This document shows positions 12,010-23,807 of a DNA stretch of 64,000 bases, piece after piece; positions within the stretch are counted from its first letter, which is position 1, and every line of letters begins with the position of its first letter. Under the pieces are notes generated by a model, which was not told where the DNA came from, ran no database searches, and saw only the letters and a list, made by a program, of their open reading frames with translations. Source of the DNA: Pachyseris speciosa (Eukaryota; Cnidaria; Anthozoa; Scleractinia; Pachyseridae); contig JAEMWC010000135.1 of NCBI GenBank assembly GCA_016490735.1, forward strand, positions 1,083,501 to 1,147,500, given 5' to 3'. The translations under genes and the position numbers were made by a program.

Positions 12010-12450
12010 CGCTTGAACTTTGGTCCCGCGGTTGCTTAAAATGATGGACATAGTTCAGTTACCTTGTTCAATTTTTAACTGAATTCCGAACGTACGTATG
12101 CTCGCGTGAAAGTTACATTGTCAGTCGAATTTCTCCACCAAAGGCTACATTTCCACCAAAGAAATACAAAATTTGATATAAATTTACTAAGTCAAACTTA
12201 GGGAAAGGAAGTGAGAGGCTCAGTGTACAGAAATTGTTTATTGAGGCAATCAAGGAGAAATGAACGCTTGAACTTTGGTTCCGCCGTTGCGTTGATTTTT
12301 AAGCAGATTCCGAACGTAGCTAGGTACGCTCGCGTGAACATCGTCAGTCGAATTTCTCCGCCAAAGACTACATTTCCGCCAAAGAAACACGAAAGGAAAT
12401 GAGATGTTTGCTGTACAGAAATTGTTCATTGTGGCAATCAGGATAAAAAA
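12010..12450. repeat. Diverged tandem duplication, unit about 250 bp
   Basis: Two copies begin at about 12012 and 12263 with CGCTTGAACTTTGGT and continue through TTCCGAACGTA, GCTCGCGTGAA, GTCAGTCGAATTTCTCC and TGTACAGAAATTGTT. The 63-codon frame 12211-12402 is incidental. Confidence 0.7.
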
Positions 12451-13080
12451 AACCCTGCTGTACGAAATGGCAACGCTACCAAAAAAAGATCAGAAATATT
12501 TTGACCTAAGGACTGATCAAAAATAGAAATTTATTTTCGAATCAACAACGTTCATACCCTTTCAATGTAAACGAATTTACAGTGCGTGACTCGTTCAATA
12601 AACGGTGCACATATTACTGACATACATAGATGACGGCATCATTCAGTTGGCTAATGTCGTCTTTCTGCAAACAAGTCAAATTCACGTCGTTTGTTTTGTA
12701 CAGAAATTACTCTTTCAGTCTTTTCTGTTCATAACTCTAGCGTCATTCCCCATATAAAAATTATACAGCCAGTCACGAATGTCTTAATTCATTAAGTTCG
12801 AATTCTTCTAAGACGCTGAACAATATCAGTAATGGAATTACTGAGCCCTGACACAAACTTCTCTATTTATGGAAGAATCTACAAAAATGTTTCACGCAAA
12901 TGACGGTGCTTAAGCGTTTCATTCTCAACACGTATCTTATTACCATTGGCCAGTCGACATGGACAAAACGAAAACTAAATACCGTTGATCTTCAGTGTCG
13001 TTTATGATGAAATTTTTGTGATCCTTTAGTGTCACTATCTGCGGTATTCTTACATAGTGGGAACCAAATTCAGATCAGGG
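12451..13080. other. Intergenic, nothing recognised
   Basis: AT-rich and without recognisable features. Confidence 0.3.
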
Positions 13081-13109
13081 GGGTTTGATGTGCTTGGCAG
13101 GGAGTGCCA

Positions 13110-14400
13110 AAGCGAGGCATCATAATCCGTGCTTTTATGCGTCGCTCATCTAGTGATATCAGTTCGGAGAATCATTGTTAAAAAAAAATACTATCCCGCT
13201 TTTTCGCAATAAAGTACTTCTCTGTTCTTTGGCTTTTATAGCTTTACAACTGAAAATAGCCGGTTTGCTGGAAATTGTGCAAACAGAAATGAGAATATCA
13301 AATATTAGCAATGTTGGAAATGTTGCTTGAAATATATTTTGTGTGGAGAATTGGATGCAATTATTTTCTCGGAAACAATTTACTTTAATTAGGGAAATTA
13401 AATCTTAAAGGTGTCGAAATCTTAAAAACAGCAAATCTTTCATTGCCCACGTTAGTAAGAAAGAAAAGGATTACATCTTGCCAGGAAATGTTAGATTTAT
13501 GGTGTCTATGTGCTAATATTCTGGTTTTGGCAATTGTTTGATTCTAAAAATATTTTCCGTGATTCAACATTCAGAGCAAAATAGAACTGGAAGAAGTGAG
13601 AAATCATAATCAATTTTCTTGTGCGTTGCTAAGTGATACCAATTTGAAGAATCTCTACATTTAAAATGAAACCGAAGAAGCTCATTTTCGCAGTAAAGTA
13701 CTTCTGTTCTTTGGCTTTCATAAGTTTAAGAAAAAGACGGTTTTCTAGAACGCGTGTACAGAAAGATGAGCATGTCAGTTCAACTCAAATACCGATAATG
13801 AAAATGTTTCAGTAAATGTTGTGGGACTAGAGAACTGGATGCAATTTTATATTTCTCGGAAATACGGTTAGTTTAGAGGGCAGTATCATGGATTGTTACT
13901 ATAAAACTCTGGAAAAAAAAGAGACCCGTTTGTCACTCGCCAACGAGAAATAATGGCCAAATTTCCTTCAAAACGAGTATTTTAGATCACACAGTAACCA
14001 TTCTGAAATGTGTTTAGTTATGCGTAGCCAAGATGAAAATTGATACCAAATTGAAAAAGTCGGGCCAACGTTCTGAAGTTCTTCCCTTGCATCTTAGATG
14101 AAATAGATGATAACTTACTGTGGCTCATTGTTTATTGTAAATTTTACTTGATTTTATCTCACTGGCAATCCAGCAGCAATTCATGAATGAAAAAGACACT
14201 GAAAATTGATTTTAGTAATTTTTTGCCCAAAATATGGGATAATTACGATGATACTGTCCCTCTAACTTTAATTCTGGAAGAAATCTTCAACCCGGAAATG
14301 TTTTAATCCCCACGTTACAGAGTAAGAAAAATATAATGTCTTGCTAGTCAGTAAATGTTAGCTCTATGGTGTGCACCTTGGAATATTCTAACTCCAACAA
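13110..14400. repeat. Degenerate duplicated blocks upstream of CTHRC1-like copy 2
   Basis: About 13130-13400 and 13610-13890 share TTTTCGCA.TAAAGTACTTCT, TGTTCTTTGGCTTT and GAACTGGATGCAATT. About 13400-13540 and 14270-14400 share CCCACGTTA, AGTAAGAAA and AAATGTTAG..TATGGTGT. It looks like an old array of about 0.5-0.9 kb units. No gene is seen. Confidence 0.55.
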
Positions 14401-14519
14401 TTCAGTTTGCTTCAACAAACAGGACAAACAATCTTTGCTGTAATTGGATGTAACCAGACAGTCAATTACTCGTAGCGATTACGTAATCTTGAAACAGTTC
14501 AATTACAGTCCTGAAGGAT

Positions 14520-14677
14520 GGTAAACAAAGAACTCGCCTGAACACGAACAAGGGTCAACAGCAAGGATGACATATTCTAGCGCTAAAGAAAAGTTGCTTA
14601 TTGTGTTCCTTTACTGTGGTCTGTTGTGGAAGTAGCTGGAGCGAAAGACCAGTAGTAACTTTCTTCCGCGAGTGCAG
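14520..14677 (+). other. Putative non-coding 5' exon, CTHRC1-like copy 2
   Basis: This is the counterpart of 3362-3526. It starts with GTAAACAAAGAAC and ends with GCAG|GTATGGCTG (donor at 14678). The matching acceptor is CGCATCAG at 15322-15323, leaving a 14-nt leader before the ATG. Confidence 0.5.
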
Positions 14678-15337
14678 GTATGGCTGTTTTCACAAGCAGG
14701 TTTTTTTCTTTTTGTTTAACATAACACACGGTTTTTAAAACCTGTAGAAGTCATTTTTCTTAGGAAACGGCCATTCTAATAGAAGATAAAACTTTCAAAA
14801 ATCTTCCTGTTGAAGCAAATCTTTGTAGAATTAAGATCGACCCCATATAACTTTTTAGACTGAAGTATTTCGCTGAAAAGGTTGTTTGGTGTTTAAACTT
14901 TATTCCTAACCTTTGTGGAAAGCTTATGATATCACTATGCTGCAGTCATAAGAGAGGTTATCAGATTGCACTGTTAAACAAAAAAAATTCCTGTATCAAA
15001 CTTGAACCAAAATAGTCGCGCTCGTTTCTATTGGTTTTCAAGATTTCTTCTGCTAAAATTCGGAAATAAATAACACCCAAGGAAAAGAAATTGAATTGAA
15101 AGAAATAAACTAGTTAATACAAATACAGTGATCAAAGAAAGTAAAGTCTCAATTTGGCAGAAAGTTAACCGGAATGGTAAAACTAAAACTTTGAGCACCA
15201 TGCAGTAGCTAAACCTAACAACTGAATGGTGTATTGTGGCATTTCTTAGGGAACGACCAATTTACATTAGCTGTAAACAGTGTTTTTCAAACTACCTGAT
15301 CATTTTTACTTTTTCCGCATCAGATTAGTGAGACGAA

Positions 15338-18046
15338 ATGGCGAAAATTCCGCGTCACGTGTTATTGGCATTGTTTTGTTTATTTGTGACGCCTTTCCTG
15401 GTGTATTTTGCCGCGGCGGACAACAAAACTCAACAACCATCCAGCAATATGGTAAGCAAGTGATTGCGTTACATTACAATATGGTAGCATGTGATTGTGT
15501 TATATAAGAGAAAATGTAAATTTAAAATGTAGATGCCAAATGACACACATCGCAAATATTGATATGCAGCGCATTCAAACAATTATGCATTAATACATTT
15601 TATAAACTTGATTGCTTTAAGATTGTCAACTTAGAACAAAGATGAACATACAAAAACGATTCAAGTCTTGTTCAGCAAACTCAGGGGATCGGGGGAGGAG
15701 AGGGTGCAGGATATTTTGATTGATAAAGCTATTGATATGATGCTAATTAAGAGGATGTATACACTTGTCATATTCAGTGACCAGGCCTTCTTTAAAAATC
15801 ATCCCCTAAAAATCAAACACCACAAGAGTTATCTGTGTAGAATAATAAATTTTTCTATTTTCGATTTTTCATTTTGTTCTAGCAACCTCCTCCTTTTTGG
15901 TATGGAGGCATTCCCGGCATGCATGGCAAGCCTGGTTCCCCTGGGTTGCCAGGCCGTGACGGACGAGATGGTCGTGAAGGTGCCAAAGGAGATCAGGGAA
16001 AACAAGGGAAGCCTGGACCCCAGGGACCTCCTGGTGTCATGGGCCATGCTGGTTTAAATGGAAAGGATGGTCCTAAAGGAGAGCCTGGTGTCCAGAGTCC
16101 TCGTGGTCAGAAAGGAGAGCGCGGGGAGAGTGGAGCGAGAGGCTTCCCTGGAACGTCAGGTGCGATGCCTTTTAAAAACTGGAAGGAGTGCGTCTGGAAG
16201 AACGGAGACGGAAGAGATAATGGTCTGATCAAGGTGAATCTATGAAATAATGCTTCTTGGATGGAGAAGACTAAACACCATATATTTATTGCTGAAAATA
16301 AATCACTATAAACGCCGTAAATGCTGTCCAATGGCAAATCTTGTTCTTGGAATTGATTTTGAAATAGGTTTTCCAGCATTGTTTAATCAGTTTTCAGTTT
16401 TTAGTTTTTATTTTTGATATTTCTTTCATTTTTTGTCTGATTCTTTAATCTTCTTTCTAACGCAGTATTGTATGGTCACCTGTATCCCCAAAAATCAACA
16501 TTTGATTTGATTTGATTTATTTAGAGTTCTCGAACGTGATTGGCTATCAGCAGCCCGATTTGAGCACTAATAGGCCAGTGCATGCGTCCTGCTTGTAATT
16601 GGACAGTGTAATAGGACAGTTTACGCGTCATACCTGTGTAATTGGACAGTATGTGTCATTTTGCGCACGCTGTTGTCGTGCATTTGGTTGAGTATACTAT
16701 TATGTTTTCAGAATTCATCACTGCGTGTAACCCTTTTAACGCTCAACCGATGGCTAGTTCGTTTCTCAACTTTTGTCATAGTTTTTGTTAATTGGTAACA
16801 GAACTTCGTGTCGTCCAATTCTGTCTGTAATCACACTCGTGATTAAAGGAGCACTGTCACCGGAATTTTTGCTGTTTTTGGTTCAATTCTGCCAAAATTA
16901 CTGCCTTTTACCTGTTATCGTGCAAAAATGCTCCTACAGAATCAGCAAGACAAGATGAGTTCCAATGAAATTTTAGCAGGGAGACCTAACCATAATAATT
17001 TTTTTGGTAATTTTTCAAGGCACAGCTTGAAATGTTTGAAAAAACTGGCAAGTGTTTTTCAAATTTCAATCCATTTCCATCCTCGTCATCTTTGATGGAA
17101 TACAGGGGTTTGTAGTGTCAATGCAGTACTACAGTCTTTGGCAGCATTATTTTAAGGTTTCCACTGATGCATTGGCAGTTTTAAGCTTTTTAAAGTGATG
17201 GTACAATAGCGTGACAGTGCCCCTTTAACAAATCGGACTCCCGCTTCGCGGTCGTCCGATTTTGTTAATCACTCGTATGATTACAGACCGAATTGGACTC
17301 CACTCGGTCCTATTACCATTATTTATTGTTATTGTTATTGTTATTGTTATTGTTATTGTTATTGTTATTGTTATTGTTATTGTTATTGTTATTGTTATTG
17401 TTATTGTTATTGTTATTGTTATTGTTATTGTTATTGTTATTGTAGGATAATACATTTTGAATTAAAACAAGAGTGACTTCTCAGTATATGCCGCATATGT
17501 TTTCAGTGTAAACTGACTGAGAAACGTGTAAAATCCATCATATTTTGGCCAGATCTTCTTTTGAACTGATTAAAAAAACAAACAATTAAAGACCTGTCGT
17601 TGTTAACAAGTTTATCCGACACATATGTTCTTATTAGCAACATTATTCTTCGCACTTTTTTTCTTATTCTTCTCATCTTATTTATAATACAGGATTGTGT
17701 GTTCACAAAGAACTTCTCTGACACAGCCCTTCATGTCGCCTGGACTGGTACACTTAGAGTCTATGGCTGCAAGGGCTGTTGCAAACGCTGGTACTTCACT
17801 TTCAACGGTGCTGAGTGTTCAGCTCCCCTTCCCATTGACGGTGTTTTGTACTTGGGCGGCGTGAGCGGACAAAATCGTCACCGCGTCCGCCATATTGAAG
17901 GGCACTGCAACAACATCCACAAAGGAAGGGTGCGCGTGGGATTCTGGGTCGGTAATTGTCCCAGTTATGGTAATGCTGACGCCCAGACAGGTTGGAATAG
18001 GCTAGTTTCGAATTGTAGAAGAACAAAAGAACCAAGTCGAGGTTGA
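15338..18046 (+). CDS. CTHRC1-like secreted collagen-repeat protein, copy 2, C-terminus altered by insertion
   Basis: Coding exons are 15338-15451, 15883-16233 and 17693-18046, phase 0 throughout, with clean GT-AG junctions; 272 residues as it stands. Signal peptide with core [18 protein letters not shown]. The collagen repeat has 29 triplets from residue 47, but triplet 22 reads SPR instead of GPP (Gly to Ser at residue 110). The C-terminal domain keeps [21 protein letters not shown] and FWVGNC. After TGW-N the normal ending ([10 protein letters not shown], still present at 18154-18201) is displaced by a 153-bp hairpin element. The frame runs into the element and stops at 18044-18046 after 15 foreign residues. 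The longest intron (16234-17692) holds nested repeats. The last beta-strand of the domain is probably lost, so function is doubtful. Confidence 0.85.
16560..17312. repeat. Older dispersed repeat in intron, split by a TTAA-type MITE
   Basis: Sequence on the two sides of the MITE reads as one repeat (TCGTCCAATTCTGTCTGTAA on the left; ATCGGACT..TCGTCCGATTTTG and ATTACAGACCGAATTGGACT on the right). The right part contains inverted versions of the left. The unit leads into the TTATTG array at 17313. Confidence 0.5.
16843..17228. mobile_element. MITE with TTAA target duplication, copy A
   Basis: TTAA lies at both ends (16843-16846, 17225-17228). Just inside are inverted termini AGGAGCACTGTCAC and GTGACAGTGCCCCT. 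A second copy in the opposite orientation is at 33336-33719. TTAA duplication with short termini fits piggyBac- or Kolobok-type elements. At 386 bp it is non-autonomous. Confidence 0.8.
17313..17443. repeat. (TTATTG)n hexanucleotide microsatellite
   Basis: About 21 near-perfect TTATTG units in the last intron of CTHRC1-like copy 2. Both strands are open because the unit is 6 nt; the alternating Ile-Val and Ile-Thr reading frames are artefacts. Confidence 0.95.
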
Positions 18047-18151
18047 GGGGAATAATTTGCATTTTCCTTTGTTTTTGACAAAAGAAAATGCAAATTATTC
18101 CCCTCAACCTCGACTTAGTTCTTTTGTTCTTCTACAATTCGAAACTAGCCT
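17999..18151. mobile_element. 153-bp hairpin MITE inserted in coding exon
   Basis: Two 68-bp arms (17999-18066 and 18084-18151) are inverted repeats of each other with a single mismatch, around a 17-nt loop. Termini are AGGCTAG and CTAGCCT, flanked by AT on both sides (17997-17998, 18152-18153). Removing the element and one AT restores TGG AAT TCA GTG (Trp-Asn-Ser-Val), the sequence expected from the paralogues. The near-identity of the arms points to a young insertion. Confidence 0.9.
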
Positions 18152-18321
18152 ATTCAGTGTCCCGGATCTTTGTGGAAGAAGTTCCTAAAGCCCAGGCTTA
18201 AAAGGCTTGAAACAAAGCAAAAAGAAATTGCTTTAAGGGGACAGTAGAAGTAACTGTTAGAGTTATTTGTAATATCAGTAAGACCATAAAACGGAGTGAA
18301 AAAAGTGTGATGCTGATGCTA

Positions 18322-18327
18322 AATAAA
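18322..18327 (+). other. AATAAA polyadenylation signal, CTHRC1-like copy 2
   Basis: The hexamer sits in the context GCTAAATAAAA, matching the site behind copy 1. Confidence 0.5.
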
Positions 18328-18339
18328 ATTAAGGATTGA

Positions 18340-20095
18340 TTAGGAAAAGAAAAATCAATTGCTCTTTTTCTTTCATTATTATGACGGGGTAAAAGATGGC
18401 GAAAACCCAGGAAATGTGAGTGTGGGCTACTGCGGGATCAGAGTTCAGGTCTCTTCATTTCATATCATAATCACTTTTCAATGGACTGGATTGGGTTAAA
18501 ATGTTCCACACTCTCCCTCTGATGAAAATGACATAACCGATCCCTTCTTCAACAAATGTACTCATGCACCTGTGTGAGTTAAGTCGGAGAAGAGGGGGAC
18601 ACAAAAACCCATCTTTTATCCCGTACCCTTTTGTTCCACTTCCGTCTCTTGTACCTTATTCTCTCGACTTCCGCCCTTTTCGCGTCGCTTGCGCTCCCAA
18701 AATATATTTTCCCTTAAGTCTTCCTCCGTTTTAGAACTCCCACTTCCCACCCTCCCCTGTCTATTCTCTCAAGCCTCCTATTCTCCCGAATTTCCACCTC
18801 CCTAACTCCCTCCCCCCCCCCCCCCCTCTCCCCCACCCTTCCTTTCCTCCCCACTACACTCCTCTGTTAAGGTGAAGACAGAATCCTTGACAAGAGAAGT
18901 TAACTTTCATTTTATCTAGCATAAATCGAGGTAACCTACTTTTCATTAATCCAGAACAGGAGCACGTGGGTTCCAGTCCAGAAACACCTTGGTCTTTCCC
19001 AGAGTTTATCTTCGGAATGAGCCTTGCCACCTCCTCTCCATCTCCCCCCTCCATCCACACGTACACAGACACGCCCCCACCCATTTTTCTGCGCCTATTG
19101 GCACAATTTATTTTTGAAAAATATTTAAGAGTGTGAAGGTTTTGGTGCTAGCGTTCTCATGGTTTTCTCTTCAGCTGTATTGATTTTGTTATGTATGAAA
19201 TCATTCTCACTGATCTATAACAAACACCGGGTGTCTCGAGTAGGATTTCCTCAAAAGCCACACTCTTTTGGGAGATTGAACTGTACTATACACTTCGTTA
19301 TTTCCCTAATAGAGTGTTTTCACATGACGTTACGGCGGGAATTGCACTCTATTTTTATGCTTTTAATACTTTGTTTTGTTTTAGTAAACTAATATGGCCG
19401 GTAGTCACATGAATGAAAACTCTCTATTTCCGAGCTTTTTGTGGGTTTGGAAAGTCATGTGTTTTATCGCAATTAGATTCGAATTTCTGAGGTGGTTAAG
19501 GCATTTCGAAAACGAAAAATCTTCATCGACATAAGCCGTCACTACTTAAAGCGTTAGGAGGCCGTAATAATAAAATTCTAGATACCCATTTCAAGCCGAA
19601 CTGGTCACTTTCTCCAAGCATTATACGAAAACAATCCATTCCTTATTGCAATTGCAAACTAAAATGGTGTTAAGTCCAAAACAACTGCTCAATCATACGA
19701 TTTAGTTTTAGGTTTGGTTAACGAAGCCCCCTCGCCACAATTTTGAGCCATTTCGATATGCGATTAATTTGAGGAAGAAAATTTGATTGATCGATTATTG
19801 GGAAAGACAGCAATGAATCCAATTAGACAAAATGAGGCCAGAATGGAGACAGCTTGACACATCTGATAGATGCAATTGATCGAAGCCCAATTATTGTTGC
19901 AAAAGTCGTCGCTAATTCTGATTCAAGCCACTAGGAGATAATCATTCATGAACAAAATGTAAGCATCTTGTTTGTGGCAAAATAAAAATGCCGACCGATA
20001 CACTGGCATAGTCACTTCTAATGAATCACTGCAATCAAGGGTTTTCATGATAAACTATTTTTACCTAGTGCTCATTTCTAGCGCATTGTGAGCAC
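18340..20095. repeat. Duplicated 3' flank of CTHRC1-like copy 2
   Basis: 18340-18890 aligns with 5860-6470, and 19560-20095 aligns with 8285-8690 and 43506-43862. A C-tract lies at about 18804-18827. No gene is seen; frames at 18854-19084 and 19159-19392 have no support. Confidence 0.5.
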
Positions 20096-21050
20096 ACAAG
20101 TTTAAGTTTACATAAGTTTACAGAAGTTTATTTCAATCCACGCATGGATCACTACTTGCAATATTGCATTACTTGAGGTAAGGTACATACACTACTTGAT
20201 AAACTTAACTTAACTTAACGTAATAACTTAACTATAATAAAGATCCTTGATATGAAAACAAAATTGTAGGTAGACTGGTCGCAAATAGCTTTAGAGCTAA
20301 TAGAGACGGAGCAGTCCTTATATCATCATCATCATCATCATCATCATCATTATTCATCTTAAGAATACTTTAAACAAAATCAAAAATCATTTTAGAAAAT
20401 GAAAGAAAAAAATCAATAGAAAAACAAAAATAAAACAGGAAAGATCCGGAAAAGAGCACAGAAACATTGATAGAGATGATGATCAGTATCTCTTCATTAA
20501 TAAGCTTATCACCTCTTCTTCAAAGAGTTTGGCGGGAAATTGGAGATTAGCAATACCACAAGGTCGGGAAACTAAAACTACCTATAATAGCCTGCATTAC
20601 AGGTGTGTTTTGTGAGGCGAGCGCATTCGTGTTGTTTTTTGATTTGAGAATCCGAGGAGCATTGGGGAGAGTAAAACTTAAGGATTATGGGGATGGATGT
20701 CGGGATGGGTATTAAAGAATTCTCTGAGAACAGAGCCGAATCCTAGACTTGGTGCCTTTCAGGCCCAAGAAAAAAGAAAAAACAAAACAAACAAACAAAC
20801 AGAGCCCATTCCAAGACTCGGTGCCTTTAAGGCCTAAGTAACTATTATTTATGAGAAAGCTAAGATATCAGATATTTGCCTGGTTTGGGTTTTGCTAAAC
20901 TGGATGGCGTGACTTCCTTGTTTTATCGATTCTAAAAACCGAAACATAAATATTGCTTGGTTTTAACGCTGTTGGTATTGCAGCACACCATTTTTGTCTA
21001 AGAATGCATTTACTCACCAATCTATCATTGGTATAGCCTGCAGTTCAGGC
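20096..21050. other. Intergenic with short simple repeats
   Basis: It contains an (ATC)n tract at about 20322-20350, TTAACTTAACTTAACG-type short repeats near 20205-20235, and an AACAAACAAACAAAC tract near 20785. No gene is recognised. Confidence 0.5.
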
Positions 21051-21275
21051 GTTTTCGGTGGCGCGTGAGTTACTTCTCGAGTAAGCGGGGCTATGTTGAA
21101 TTTCACTAAATCGCAAGGAGCTGGGACGAGTCAAAGAGGGCGAGGAGGAGGGTTTTCGGTGGACGCGTGAGTTACTTCTCGAGTAAGCGGGGCTATGTTA
21201 AATTTCACTAAATCGCAAGATCTGGGAGAGGAGAGGACAGACAGGACAGGACAGGGAGAGGAGAGGAGAGGAGAT
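21050..21275. repeat. 102-bp tandem duplication followed by a purine tract
   Basis: GGTTTTCGGTGG..CGCGTGAG and GTTACTTCTCGAGTAAGCGG occur twice, about 102 bp apart (about 21050 and 21152). A GAGAGG/GGACAG purine-rich stretch follows at 21225-21275. Confidence 0.75.
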
Positions 21276-21955
21276 ATTCTGCCGCTTAAGTAGGTTTAGG
21301 TTTAATGTCAGGGCTTTCTACGGTAAGGCGGTGTTGCTTGCTTGAATATTTAATATTCGACAGGAGCCCTATATCCGGGTAATATTTCAAGAAAAAATTT
21401 GCAAAGCGCTCCCATCTTCCCAGCTCTTTTTATGGCCTTTTAAGTGAACACGAACTGATATTCTCTCTTTTCTCAAACGTGCTTTAAAGCAGAGACGAAT
21501 CTCATTTTCCAGGTTTTCGAGCCATTTGGAAGGGATTTGATAACATTGCTTTGCTTTATCACAAGACACATTTACCCTCTTCCTGAACAAAAGGATTTGC
21601 TTTTCCAGCGATATAAGAATTTGAGTTTATATCTTGCCAAAACAAACAAACAATTAAATGATAATTGAATTCTTATTTCTAACGTGCTTGACGTCTTTTA
21701 AGCAGATATTTCGTCGAAGCAAATTGTTCTATACTAGACGCCGAATTTCCAACCAAAATTTGGCGTGAAAGAAAAGTTGCAATCCTTTTCAATCTTCGCC
21801 ATCCGTAACCAAAAAGACTTATTAATGAGTTTGGTTATTTGGTTATTTTAAACAAAATTGAACAGTTGGGATTTTGTGTTTGCTTTCAGTGTCTTTCAGC
21901 GTTTCAAGCTGACGTTAAACATATGTGACATAGCCCCCTTTAATGACTAACAAGA

Positions 21956-23300
21956 GGCTATATTGGCCTTCACTCGGCCTTCCAAGAGGCAATGGGAAAT
22001 TGTAATTTGCTACTTCACTGATTCACCTGCACGGTTGTAATATTATAGAGTACTAAAGTGATGACGTCACAAAAAGCTAAATTTGTGAAATTATGGGATT
22101 TGTTCGGAGATTCAGAAAGAACACGATAAGAGCGAGATATTAGCACCGTTATGCTCTGTTGACTCCCTACAAATCCTTCTAAATTTTACTTAGTTCATCA
22201 CGTTACGAACCAAGTCAAATTTAGAAGAATTTGTATGGAGTCAGCAGAGCATACCGGTGCTAATGTCTCAGAGCCAATTTGCCTTTAAATGTTGATTTTT
22301 GGCAAGTTAGCATTTTTCATCTTGCTCTTTCTGAAAATCTCAACAAATCCCATAATTTCGAACATTGTAACATTTGTGACGTCGCACTTAAGCACTCTAT
22401 GACAAAGCTGGCATAACGTGGTCTATTGTTTTCTATATGGCATCATGTTGATCAAGTACAGATAGTTGCACTGCCTTCTCTAGTACATCGCATTTTTCAA
22501 ATACATTCAACAATGCTTGCGTTATGGATGTCTAGAAATGACGACCGAAACGACGACGGCATAGAAAACCGCCTACCCAGAAAATGATCCTAGGAGTTTG
22601 TGTTTCCGCTTAGGTCCGCAAGCTTACATTAACTAACGGATGATTTTTTTTATTTATTTTTATTTTTTATTTTTTTTTTCATAAACGTTACTGGAATCTA
22701 GGTGAAATGTGAGAAGAAAAATATTCAGCAGAGTGAAACAGTTTGCAAATACATCATTTGAAACACACACAGTAACTTTTACTATAAGAAAGAGAGTAAG
22801 GTTTCTTCGGTCAGTTTCACGTCACGCAAGTAAAAAGTACAATTGCGTATCATTCAAAGTCTCAGAGGTATGTGTTATCCCGTACTTGAGTTTTTCAGCA
22901 AAATGTACCCCTCAAAATTACAGAGTTTAGTGTGGAGTACCCAGGGGCACAAAGTAAACGGCAGCCGGATTGAAAACATCTACAGTTTAGTTTGGCCATG
23001 TTAAAACCTTTCGACTCGCTGTTGAACTTGCAAAGACTCGTATAAACATTTCTCTAGCTTAACAAAGTTAGTTGTTCAGACTTCAAAACACAAGGTGAAT
23101 CGACGTTTTCGCGTACGCTATATATATATAACCCAACATGGCGGCATTCTTTTTGTTGTGCCGGAATCGTTGTGTTATGTTTCCATTAGCGCTTGCGCAG
23201 AAACGCTGGAAGTGAGCTTTGTGGATGAAACACGATGAAGAACGGACGACATTTTTAGACACAGACTTGTCACGGGGAGGTTCGAATAATGACTGGCTTG
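21956..23300. repeat. Relic paralogous to intron 1 of CTHRC1-like copy 3
   Basis: Two blocks match sequence in the copy 3 intron in the same order. 21956-22045 plus 22400-22470 match 35881-36068 (CTTCCAAGAGGCAAT, TGCTACTTCACTGATTCAC, GTTGATCA.GTACAGATAGTTG). About 23134-23290 matches 36632-36780 (AACATGGCGGCATTCTT, GCGCTTGCGCAGAAAC, TTTGTGGATGAAAC). No CTHRC1-like exon is seen nearby, so this is either the remnant of a fourth copy or a shared repeat pair. Confidence 0.5.
22046..22399. mobile_element. 354-bp palindromic MITE
   Basis: A long imperfect palindrome. Left-arm pieces (TAGAGTACTAAAGTG, GACGTCACAAA, ATTATGGGATTTGTT, AGCACCGTTATGCTCTG) recur inverted on the right. The paralogous position near 35985-35992 reads ATATTATGACAAAG without the element, which is a natural empty site and defines the insertion. 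Confidence 0.75.
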
Positions 23301-23807
23301 TACTAAACTAATATACATATTTAGCCAAGCCTAAAAGCGGAGCTCCAAAAGCATTCTTTTTTTTACTGGCATTTATATATAGTCTGCTTGTCATATCACC
23401 AATCTGACCTTAATCAAGATACAGACGCAGTGCTGTACAAAATAGTATGGAAAGGTGATCTGAGCCAGTAGCACGGCGGATTTGGACCTCCCGCGGATTT
23501 GCAACCTCCGGTCCAGATCTGCTTCTTGATCAGATTTGGACCCCCTAGTCCAAAACTGCTACCAGATATGAACCCCCTTTTACGGATTTGGAACCCACCC
23601 ACTCCTCCTAAAAACAAGCGTTTTATTGAGTAAGGTAATAAAATTCCTGTGCTTATTGTGTTTGGAGTTGTTAAAAAAAGCAAAATAAAAATATTGAGGT
23701 AGTTTTTTTTAAATGATCTTTGATACTTTGTGTAAAAAAATAACCTGCAACGCTAGTTTGCATCTATAAAGAAACTAACATTCTTAGCAACTTAGAGCAA
23801 TACCTAA
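23301..23807. other. Intergenic repeats, no gene
   Basis: AGCCAAGCCTAAAAGCGGAG at 23323-23342 is a short motif that recurs near 28955-29010 in both orientations. 23455-23600 is a GGATTTGGACC-rich stretch. No coding sequence is supported. Confidence 0.4.

Noticed and set aside
17225..17455. Reading frames of alternating Ile-Thr (minus) and Ile-Val (plus)
   Set aside because: Produced by the TTATTG hexanucleotide array; a 6-nt unit without stops stays open on both strands.
17600..17692. Hydrophobic N-terminal extension before the copy 2 last exon
   Set aside because: Intron sequence; the TACAG acceptor at 17691-17692 and paralogue alignment set the exon start at 17693.
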